From NCBI RefSeq assembly GCF_004000985.1, contig NZ_BIMH01000006.1, positions 62,001 to 126,000 of the forward strand: 64,000 nt of DNA. Direction: 5' to 3'. Shown piece by piece: positions 1 through 6,789 of this stretch; position 1 is the first letter of the stretch; every line of letters begins with the position of its first letter. Source of the DNA: Paenibacillus validus NBRC 15382 (GTDB lineage Bacteria; Bacillota; Bacilli; Paenibacillales; NBRC-103111). The translations under genes and the position numbers were made by a program. The notes beneath the pieces are model-generated. The model saw only the letters and a program-made list of their open reading frames with translations, searched no databases and was not told the origin of the DNA.

Positions 1-501
1 ATGGAAGTCAAAGTCGAATTGCTCGTGATACAGAAATAAAAAATGGCTGACCAGCACCAGCGAAAACTCGCCGCTTTCGAATGGCAGGCGCGGCAGCTTA
101 GCCGGCACGTAACGGCCGTTCGACCGCTCCGCTTCGTAGTGCGCGGCAAATCGTTCGAGCGACGCCTCGCGATTGGAACGATGGCGATCCACATCGCCGT
201 AATAGCTCCAGTCGAACTGCTCCGGAATTGCCGCCAGCTTCGCTGTGGAAGCTTCAATTTCCCGGACGCCGTTCGCGCGGATCGCTTCCGGCTCCAGCGC
301 ATACAGCGGGTCTGCCGCCCGGGCATCGTAACCTCGGCCGCATGCTTCGGCCACGAACGATGAGGCCCCCGCCGCCACGTCCAACACCGCTCCGCTTTGC
401 AGCAGCTCGGGTCTCAAGGCAAACATCCGTACATACTCGTCATAGGATCGGCACGTCATGGCTACGCCGATTTGTTCATACGCTTTCCGTTCTTTGCTCA
501 T
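1..501 (-). CDS. Class I SAM-dependent methyltransferase, C-terminus cut by window edge
   Basis: The reading frame is open from an ATG at 501 to base 1, giving 167 residues with no stop, so the C-terminus lies outside the window. The protein starts MSKERKAYEQIG and has a Rossmann motif I near residues 42-50 (VLDVAAGAS), where the Asp and Gly-rich loop bind S-adenosylmethionine. A likely post-motif region with SLVLVSHFLF follows near residue 150. The substrate cannot be told. A GAGGAG ribosome-binding site lies about 12 bases upstream. The gene is transcribed away from its right-hand neighbour. Family assignment is from the fold motif only. Confidence 0.75.
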   Translation of the reverse strand, partial: MSKERKAYEQIGVAMTCRSYDEYVRMFALRPELLQSGAVLDVAAGASSFVAEACGRGYDARAADPLYALEPEAIRANGVREIEASTAKLAAIPEQFDWSYYGDVDRHRSNREASLERFAAHYEAERSNGRYVPAKLPRLPFESGEFSLVLVSHFLFLYHEQFDFDFH

Positions 502-731
502 CTCCAAAGCACTCTCCTCGTCTCGACTCATCTTGATAGCTCTGGGCCTCCACCCGCCCTCCGGCCGATGCTGAAGCTTAGCAGGATATTACCACGGTTT
601 GGAGTGGGACGCAATGCCGATTGTCCCGTATCCCGTACCGCCTTGATTTTCCGCGGCAGTTAAGGTATGATTCGCGAGTAGAGAGACTGGTTGTGTCCTT
701 CATTATTATGTTGAAAAGAGGTTCCCCGCAC

Positions 732-965
732 GTGATTAAAAAACATACGATTTACAAAACCGATAAATGGAATATGCTGACCGTGGAAGTGAACGGCAAA
801 CAATTGATTTTACGTGAAATTTCCGACCAATGGGGCGAAGAATGCCATACGTTCCTCAGCCGTCCGGAGATGATGCACTGGGTCGGAGAGCGCTTTTCCA
901 AAGAACGCTTTCAAGGCACGGAAGAAGAGCTTGAGCAAATTTGGGAAGCGTTTCGCCAAGTATAA
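732..965 (+). CDS. Conserved small hypothetical protein
   Basis: This is a 77-residue soluble, acidic protein (start VIKKHTIYKTDKW, end EAFRQV). I chose the GTG at 732 because AGAGG lies about 10 bases upstream; an in-frame ATG at 708 would add eight residues but has poorer spacing. No signal peptide, membrane segment or known motif is seen. It is tryptophan- and glutamate-rich in the second half (MMHWVGERF). It stands alone between a divergent methyltransferase and the promoter of the riboswitch-controlled gene. Its function is not recognised. Confidence 0.6.
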   Translation: MIKKHTIYKTDKWNMLTVEVNGKQLILREISDQWGEECHTFLSRPEMMHWVGERFSKERFQGTEEELEQIWEAFRQV

Positions 966-988
966 AAGCCGATTTTGCATTTTCAGGC

Positions 989-1018
989 TTGACTTCTTGC
1001 TTGTTTGGCTTCTATAAT
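989..1018 (+). promoter_or_regulatory. Sigma-A promoter for the riboswitch leader
   Basis: TTGACT at 989-994 and TATAAT at 1013-1018 are separated by 18 bases. Transcription would start near 1025, about 20 bases before the conserved riboswitch core, which fits a leader-controlled gene. Confidence 0.8.
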
Positions 1019-1043
1019 TAAGATAATTACATAAGGATGTCCT

Positions 1044-1163
1044 CCAAAGGGGAGTAGCTGTCACAGTAAAGTCGTCAATTCGGGTTCTTGCGAGCCCCGG
1101 CTTTATTGGCAACGTCACGTTGTTAGCAAGACCTTTGCCTATTATGGGTAGAGGTCTTTTTTG
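1044..1163 (+). promoter_or_regulatory. yybP-ykoY manganese riboswitch with terminator
   Basis: The leader contains the conserved AAAGGGGAGTAGC box at 1046-1058 and the downstream GCAAGACCTTTGCC box starting near 1125, both diagnostic of the yybP-ykoY family. The 3-prime part folds into a stem (AGACCT pairing with AGGTCT) followed by six T, an intrinsic terminator. Known members bind Mn2+ and turn on exporter genes such as TerC or MntP types by preventing termination. It sits between a consensus promoter and a TerC-family gene, which is its classic place. Confidence 0.9.
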
Positions 1164-1247
1164 TTTGAAAAAAGTACCTGAACCAAACCAGGCACAGGAT
1201 CATTTTTATGTACACAATAATTATAAAAGAAAGAAGGAGTGAGGGAC

Positions 1248-2045
1248 ATGGAGTGGTTAACGCCATCATTTTTACTAGCGTTGTTGAACATTATACTCAT
1301 TGACCTCGTACTGGCAGGCGATAACGCGATCGTCATCGCGCTCGCAGCGCGCAACTTGCCGAAAGACAAGCAGAAGGGCGCCATCCTCTGGGGAACCGTC
1401 GGTGCGGTTGTCATTCGAATCGTCGCCACACTCGCCGTCGTCTGGCTGCTGGAGCTGCCTTATTTACTGCTCATCGGGGGACTCGTCCTAATCTGGATCG
1501 CTTACAAATTGCTCGTCGACCAGAAGGACCACGCCATTGAGGCTAAGCCAAGACTCGCGGACGCGATTCGCACGATCATCATCGCCGATGCGGCTATGGG
1601 CTTCGACAACGTCATCGCAGTTGCCGGCGCCGCACACGGCAGCTTCTCGCTGGTCATCCTCGGACTCATCATAAGCGTACCGATCATGGTATGGGGCAGC
1701 ACGCTGTTCATTAAGCTCGTCGACCGCTTCCCGATCATCATCTGGCTCGGTTCCGCCGTCCTTGCCTATACGGCAGCCAAGATGCTGACGGAGGATCGCT
1801 CCGTAGCCGGATACTTCCATGAAAATCCGGTTGTGAAATGGGCGATTGTCTTCCTGATCATCGTGGGCGTACTAGCCCTTGGCTACTTGAAGAAAAAATC
1901 CGGATCGGTCGTCTCGGTCAATGAGCATGGCGCGTTAACGATTCCGGTCGGTTTAGAGAAAGAAGCCGGCATCCAGCCGGACGACAATTTCACGGCAAGC
2001 CGGGATAAAGACGGCCGTCTCGTATTGGTGAAATCGCGAAGCTAG
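1248..2045 (+). CDS. TerC/YjbE-family membrane protein with C-terminal AbrB-like domain
   Basis: This is a predicted integral membrane protein of the TerC family, thought to export Mn2+ or load metal onto exported proteins. About seven hydrophobic helices span residues 5-225. The family signatures LAGDNAIVIALAARNLP (about 22-38) and ADAAMGFDNVIAVAG (about 115-129) carry the conserved acidic residues within the membrane. Typical YjbE proteins end near residue 220; here a soluble tail of about 40 residues (NEHGALTIPVGLEKEAGI...GRLVLVK) matches the swapped-hairpin SpoVT/AbrB pattern. ATG 1248 is chosen because AAGGAG lies eight bases upstream; a GTG at 1239 overlaps that site. Control is by the riboswitch upstream. 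Confidence 0.88.
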   Translation: MEWLTPSFLLALLNIILIDLVLAGDNAIVIALAARNLPKDKQKGAILWGTVGAVVIRIVATLAVVWLLELPYLLLIGGLVLIWIAYKLLVDQKDHAIEAKPRLADAIRTIIIADAAMGFDNVIAVAGAAHGSFSLVILGLIISVPIMVWGSTLFIKLVDRFPIIIWLGSAVLAYTAAKMLTEDRSVAGYFHENPVVKWAIVFLIIVGVLALGYLKKKSGSVVSVNEHGALTIPVGLEKEAGIQPDDNFTASRDKDGRLVLVKSRS

Positions 2046-2074
2046 AACGGCTCGCTGAACGGAACTCTTGAAAG

Positions 2075-2100
2075 CCGATCCCTCCAGGGGGTCGGTTTTT
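2075..2100 (+). terminator. Intrinsic terminator after the TerC gene
   Basis: An eight-pair stem (CCGATCCC with GGGGTCGG, one wobble) is followed by a run of six T. Confidence 0.85.
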
Positions 2101-2172
2101 TGCCGTCCGTACAAAAAAAGGAAAATAACGCTAGGCGGCGAACATACATTACATAGATAAGAGGTGATTTTT

Positions 2173-2355
2173 GTGAACAATGCCACGTCGATCGTTACCT
2201 TCATCATCCTTTCCTTTTGCTTGGCCTTGATATTAATTATGAAGAAGGATACGCTGCCGTCCGGCGTCAAACGGCCCCTCGCCCTTCTGGCGCTCGTGAT
2301 GGTCGCGTTCTCGTTCGGGCTGCTGATCTATTCATTCCTTGCGAATCCGGTCTAA
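2173..2355 (+). CDS. Small two-helix membrane protein
   Basis: This is a 60-residue protein with two hydrophobic segments (about 7-25 and 37-57) joined by a short basic loop (KKDTLPSGVKR). The GTG at 2173 is preferred because AGAGGTGA lies five bases before it. No catalytic motif is visible; it resembles small uncharacterised membrane proteins common in Paenibacillus. It is probably monocistronic, since a new promoter starts just after its stop. Confidence 0.6.
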   Translation: MNNATSIVTFIILSFCLALILIMKKDTLPSGVKRPLALLALVMVAFSFGLLIYSFLANPV

Positions 2356-2366
2356 GCACCAAGCGA

Positions 2367-2396
2367 TTAGACTTCGGCGTCCGGAATCCCTATACT
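2367..2396 (+). promoter_or_regulatory. Sigma-A promoter for the peptidase gene
   Basis: TTAGAC at 2367-2372 and TATACT at 2391-2396, with 18 bases between. Transcription from here would include the N-terminal extension discussed for the oligopeptidase. Confidence 0.6.
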
Positions 2397-2596
2397 AATA
2401 TTTAAGCCCCGCTCCGGTCATACTATCCCGTAAGTTTTCTGACCGACCTCTTCTTCCTATGGAGCGTGAACGAGCGATGCGATGGATTCCATTAGGGCTG
2501 TGCGGCGCGCTAAGCGCTTGTTTGCTGATGCCATCGGCGTCAGCGGTCCAGGCGGATCAAACCGCCACACCTAATCATATGACAAGGAGGGCACCC

Positions 2597-4387
2597 ATGA
2601 ATCAAGTACTGAAACGTAACGAGGTCCCGGACGAGCACCGCTGGAACTTAGAGGATTTAATCAAGGGCCAGGAGGCATGGGATCAAGAGTATCGTCAAGT
2701 GAAAGAGCAAGTGAAAGATATTGCGCGTTTTCAGGGCAAATTGAGTGACCCGGCCTCTATTAAGAAGTGCTTCGAGCTGGAAGACAAGATTTCCTTACAT
2801 ATGGAACGGCTGTACGTCTATGCGAACCTGAAGCATCACGAGGACATGACGGACCCTGCGTATCAGGCCTTATCGGATAAATCCAAAAAGCTGAGTGTTG
2901 AAGTGAACGAAGCGATGTCGTTCATCTCGCCGGAGATTTTGAGCTTATCCGACGAACAGCTTCAGAAGCTCGTAGCAAGCCCGGAGCTTTCTTTCTATAA
3001 GCGCACGCTGGAAGAATTGATTCGCCAGAAGCCGCATGTACTCGGCAAGGACGCAGAGTCGCTGCTGGCGCAAGTCGGCAACCTGGCGCAGGCACCCGGC
3101 ACGATCTTCGGCATGCTGAACAATGCGGACCTGAAGTTTCCTAAGGTCAAAAATGAGCAAGGCGAAGAAGTCGAGCTGACGCACGGCCGCTACATCCAAT
3201 TCCTGGAGAGCCCCAACCGTACGGTGCGCAAAGAGGCGTTCGAGGCGATGTATGCGACCTACGCGAAGCAAAAAAATACGATAGCGGCGACGTTGTCGGC
3301 CAACGTGACGAAGAACATTTTTTACTCCAGAGCCCGGAAGTATCCTTCTGCGCTCGAGATGTCGCTCTTCGGCGATAAAATCGACAAAAGCGTCTATACC
3401 AACCTGATTGACGCCATTCACGAAGCGCTGCCGCTGATGCACCGATACATGGAGCTCCGCCGCAAGCTGATGAAGCTCGATGAGCTGCACATGTACGATT
3501 TGTTCGCTCCGCTCGTCGAGGAATATAAGCTGGACATCACGTACGAGGAAGCGAAAGCGACCGTGAAAGAAAGCTTGAAGCCGCTCGGTCAAGACTACTT
3601 GAACATTCTTCAAGAGGGCTTCGACAACCGCTGGATCGACATCTACGAGAACGAAGGCAAGCGGAACGGCGCCTACAGCTGGGGAGCCTTCGGCACTCAT
3701 CCTTACGTGCTGCTGAATCATAAGGACAACCTGAACAGCATGTTTACACTGACGCACGAGATGGGCCATGCGCTTCACTCGTACTTGTCCGATACGAACC
3801 AGCCGTATCGCTACGCACAGTATACCATCTTCTTGGCCGAGGTCGCTTCAACGCTGAACGAGGCGCTGCTGATGGATTACTTGCTCAAGAAGTCGACGGA
3901 TCCGAAGGAAAAGATGTATCTGCTCACCTACTATATGGATCAATTCCGGACGACGGTGTTCCGCCAGACGATGTTCGCCGAATTTGAGAAAATCATTCAC
4001 GAGAAGGCCGAGCAAGGCGAGTCATTGACGCCGCAGCTGCTGAGCCAGGTGTACTACGATTTGAACGTCTTGTATTACGGCAAAGACATGGTCGTGGATA
4101 AAGACATTGAAATGGAATGGGCGCGCATCCCCCATTTCTATAACAGCTTTTACGTTTATAAATATGCAACCGGCTTCTCGGCGGCGACGAGCTTCGCGAA
4201 GCAAATTTTGGATGAAGGCGAGCCGGCCGTCGAGCGTTACCTTGGCTTCCTGAAGAGCGGAGGCAGCGACTATTCGATCAATATCCTGAAGCGGGCCGGC
4301 GTCGATATGTCCTCGACGGAACCGATTAAACAGGGAATGAGCGTATTTAAAGATTTATTGGAACAAATGGAATCGCTAGCGAAGTAA
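2597..4387 (+). CDS. pepF: Oligoendopeptidase F (M3 family zinc metallopeptidase)
   Basis: This enzyme cleaves medium-length peptides, normally in the cytoplasm. From ATG 2597 the protein has 596 residues, the usual family length. The zinc site HEMGH is at residues 387-391 (LTHEMGHALHSYL), with the third ligand Glu expected in the following EVASTLNEALL stretch. AAGGAGG lies six bases before 2597, which decides this start. However, the frame is open upstream to 2459, and ATG 2477 would add a perfect-looking signal peptide (basic residue, hydrophobic LGLCGALSACLLMP, then ASA-VQA), so a secreted longer form is possible. A promoter at 2367 would transcribe both forms. Confidence 0.92.
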   Translation: MNQVLKRNEVPDEHRWNLEDLIKGQEAWDQEYRQVKEQVKDIARFQGKLSDPASIKKCFELEDKISLHMERLYVYANLKHHEDMTDPAYQALSDKSKKLSVEVNEAMSFISPEILSLSDEQLQKLVASPELSFYKRTLEELIRQKPHVLGKDAESLLAQVGNLAQAPGTIFGMLNNADLKFPKVKNEQGEEVELTHGRYIQFLESPNRTVRKEAFEAMYATYAKQKNTIAATLSANVTKNIFYSRARKYPSALEMSLFGDKIDKSVYTNLIDAIHEALPLMHRYMELRRKLMKLDELHMYDLFAPLVEEYKLDITYEEAKATVKESLKPLGQDYLNILQEGFDNRWIDIYENEGKRNGAYSWGAFGTHPYVLLNHKDNLNSMFTLTHEMGHALHSYLSDTNQPYRYAQYTIFLAEVASTLNEALLMDYLLKKSTDPKEKMYLLTYYMDQFRTTVFRQTMFAEFEKIIHEKAEQGESLTPQLLSQVYYDLNVLYYGKDMVVDKDIEMEWARIPHFYNSFYVYKYATGFSAATSFAKQILDEGEPAVERYLGFLKSGGSDYSINILKRAGVDMSSTEPIKQGMSVFKDLLEQMESLAK

Positions 4388-4401
4388 GTGCTGGCGAGTC
4401 A

Positions 4402-4434
4402 GGCTGAGTTCGGTTCCCCCGGCTCAGCCTTTTT
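4402..4434 (+). terminator. Intrinsic terminator after pepF
   Basis: GGCTGAG pairs with CTCAGCC around a 14-base loop and is followed by five T. Confidence 0.75.
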
Positions 4435-4498
4435 CCGTCAGCCCCTCCCGTTCTCGCCCATTCCGACAAATTTTAATTTCCCGCAGGAGTGTGATCGC

Positions 4499-4834
4499 AT
4501 GATGAAAGCCCAGTGGATGCTCATTTTGACGCTTATTTTTGCACTGATTACCGCTATCTTTGCCGTGATCAACGTTGATCCGGTGCGTGTCAATTTCCTC
4601 GTCACCCAGGCGGATATTCCGTTAATACTCGTCGTGCTCGGCTCCACCTTGCTCGGCGGACTCATCGCATCGCTGCTCGGCATGCTCCGGCAGTTCAAGC
4701 TGAAGCGCACCATTCGTCAGTTGGAGAAGCGGGTCAGCGAGCTGGAGCGCGAACAGGCGGAGTCGGCAGCCGCGCCCGTTCCGGCTTCTCCCGATTCCCA
4801 AGGTACAGCCGCTCGCGGTACGGAGAACGTTTAA
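4499..4834 (+). CDS. LapA-domain (DUF1049) membrane protein
   Basis: This is a 111-residue protein with two transmembrane helices (about 5-25 and 40-62), the NVDPVRVNFLVTQADIPLILV stretch typical of the LapA/YrvD domain, then a coiled, charged segment (KLKRTIRQLEKRVSELEREQAE) and an Ala/Pro-rich tail. LapA proteins are linked to lipopolysaccharide assembly in Gram-negatives; the Gram-positive role is unknown. ATG 4499 is chosen because AGGAG lies nine bases upstream. The frame is open further upstream but that part overlaps the pepF terminator and is not protein-like. Confidence 0.8.
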   Translation: MMKAQWMLILTLIFALITAIFAVINVDPVRVNFLVTQADIPLILVVLGSTLLGGLIASLLGMLRQFKLKRTIRQLEKRVSELEREQAESAAAPVPASPDSQGTAARGTENV

Positions 4835-4891
4835 AAAAAATTAAATTTACATCAAATCTTCCTTAAGTCGTACATAAAGAAGGATTATTCA

Positions 4892-4921
4892 TTGAAGTAA
4901 ACTGGCTCTTTCCATTAAAAT
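4892..4921 (+). promoter_or_regulatory. Candidate sigma-A promoter for the diguanylate cyclase
   Basis: TTGAAG at 4892-4897 and TAAAAT at 4916-4921, spaced by 18 bases, about 50 bases before the start codon. Confidence 0.5.
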
Positions 4922-4973
4922 GTATGTAGGAATGGCATGAACGACTACTTCGTGCAGGAAGGGTGCCTACAGC

Positions 4974-6659
4974 ATGAGCGACCCCGGGGTGGAAAGCCAA
5001 GAACAACATCTGAATACGCTTGCGTTTCAGCGATCCTTAACAGGCATGGCCTTTCTGTCGGCCGAAGGAACGTTCGTTTCCCTCAACCCTGCCTTCTGCA
5101 GCATCATGGGCTATGAACGGGAACAGCTGCTCGGCAAGCACGTCGATAGCATTAGGCACCCTGCAGATATCGAGAGCTTGTATGAGGCGAAGCCGAAGGT
5201 CTTGGACGCAATTGGGCTTGAGACGTCCGCCCCATCCGCCGATCCGAAGGAACGGAGATTCGTCGATCGTAACGGGAATACCATTTGGGCCAACGTTGCC
5301 GTCTCGGTCCTCCGGACATCCCCCGGGCGGCAGCTGTATTTCATTCAGGTGCAGGCTATCACCGAGCATAAGCCCTTGCAAACGGGAGCCGAACGCTCGC
5401 TCGCCCAAATGATCGATATGCTGGAGCATAGCACCGACGGTTTCTTTGCGGTTGATTCCCAAAGCCGCTTTACCTATGTGAACCGTTCCGCAGAAATGTT
5501 CTTCGGACGGTCGCGTGCCCACTTGATCGGGTTAAGCTTCACCGATGTGTTTCCGGAAGCAGCGGCACAGGCGATTGCTGAACATTGCAGCCGCATACTG
5601 ACCGATCATCGGCCAAACCTTCTTGAACTGTATGACGAACCAGGCAACCGATGGATCGAAATCAACGCCTCCCCGCTGGCCGACTCGTTCTCGGTCCTTT
5701 TCCGCGATGTCACCGATCGCCGTCAAGCCGAAGCCGCCTTGCGGGAAAGCGAGGAATTGCACCGGATCCTGACGGAGCATTGCAGCGATATCATTTCCAA
5801 GCATACGGGCGAAGGGGATATTCTGTACGCCTCGCCTTCGAGCAAGACGCTGCTCGGCTACGAGGCGGAAGAGCTTATCGGCACAAACATCTTTGATTAC
5901 TTCCATCCGGAGGACCTGCGGCTTATACAGGATGCCGGCGATTACTCGATCATGGCGACCGAGATGAGCTTGCCTCCCTACCGAATGCGTACGAAACAAG
6001 GCGAATACCTGTGGTTGGAAACGAATATTCGCAGGGTCAGTACGCCGGAGCCCGGTTCGAAACCGTTCGTCTGGGTGTCTCGCGACATTTCCGCACGCAA
6101 AAAAAACGAACAACAGCTCTTGAAAACGAACGAGCTGCTGCAAAAAATATCGTCGATCGACGCGCTCACCGGCCTCGCCAACCGGCGCAGCTTCGATGAA
6201 AATTACGCGCGGGAATGGAGACACGGCTTGCGGTTCGCCACCCCGCTTTCCGTTATTTTACTCGACATCGATTATTTTAAACGGTATAACGATAATTACG
6301 GCCATCATGAAGGAGACTTATGCCTTCAGCAGGTAGCGGAAGCGCTGCTCCGTGCGGCCAAACGTCCGGGCGATTTCATTGCCCGTTTCGGCGGCGAAGA
6401 ATTTATTATCGTGCTGCCGATGACCGACGAGTCCGGAGCCGCCTTCGTAGCCGAACAGCTTCGATACGAAATCGAGCGCTTGGGCATTCCGCATACATGC
6501 TCGGACGTATCGACGATAGTAACCGCCAGTCTGGGGTTTGCGACGCTTGTGCCGAGCCGGGAGCTGTCGCCGCAGGAGCTGCTCATCAGAGCGGACCGGG
6601 CTTTATATCAAGCGAAACAAGAAGGGCGAAACCAGGTAAAGGGGTTTTTGACCGCATAG
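4974..6659 (+). CDS. PAS-PAS-PAS-GGDEF diguanylate cyclase
   Basis: The 561-residue soluble protein has three PAS sensor domains (about 12-125, 140-255 and 262-380) and a GGDEF domain (about 395-560) that makes cyclic-di-GMP from two GTP. The active-site loop is GGEEF at 473-477. An RxxD inhibitory site (RPGD, 464-467) lies exactly five residues before it, so product inhibition is expected. No transmembrane helix is present, so it senses a cytoplasmic signal. ATG 4974 has an AGGAAGGG site upstream. It is monocistronic, with its own promoter and terminator. Confidence 0.93.
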   Translation: MSDPGVESQEQHLNTLAFQRSLTGMAFLSAEGTFVSLNPAFCSIMGYEREQLLGKHVDSIRHPADIESLYEAKPKVLDAIGLETSAPSADPKERRFVDRNGNTIWANVAVSVLRTSPGRQLYFIQVQAITEHKPLQTGAERSLAQMIDMLEHSTDGFFAVDSQSRFTYVNRSAEMFFGRSRAHLIGLSFTDVFPEAAAQAIAEHCSRILTDHRPNLLELYDEPGNRWIEINASPLADSFSVLFRDVTDRRQAEAALRESEELHRILTEHCSDIISKHTGEGDILYASPSSKTLLGYEAEELIGTNIFDYFHPEDLRLIQDAGDYSIMATEMSLPPYRMRTKQGEYLWLETNIRRVSTPEPGSKPFVWVSRDISARKKNEQQLLKTNELLQKISSIDALTGLANRRSFDENYAREWRHGLRFATPLSVILLDIDYFKRYNDNYGHHEGDLCLQQVAEALLRAAKRPGDFIARFGGEEFIIVLPMTDESGAAFVAEQLRYEIERLGIPHTCSDVSTIVTASLGFATLVPSRELSPQELLIRADRALYQAKQEGRNQVKGFLTA

Positions 6660-6662
6660 TTC

Positions 6663-6700
6663 AAACGCTCCTTCCTTAATGGAAAAACGGGCGTTTTTTT
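6663..6700 (+). terminator. Intrinsic terminator after the diguanylate cyclase
   Basis: AAACGC pairs with GCGTTT, with an inner TTCC/GGAA stem, followed by seven T. Confidence 0.75.
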
Positions 6701-6789
6701 ATTGAAACAATTGGCGGGCGCGCTTCGTTAGAAGAGTAATCGGATCGATTTCTTTCTGATCGTAAACCCGTATAAGGAGGGATATTTAG

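Noticed and set aside
2945-3778. Long minus-strand open frame (277 codons) inside the oligopeptidase gene
   Set aside because: It is antisense to a complete enzyme with an intact zinc motif, has no site or promoter, and its composition mirrors the codon bias of the real gene.
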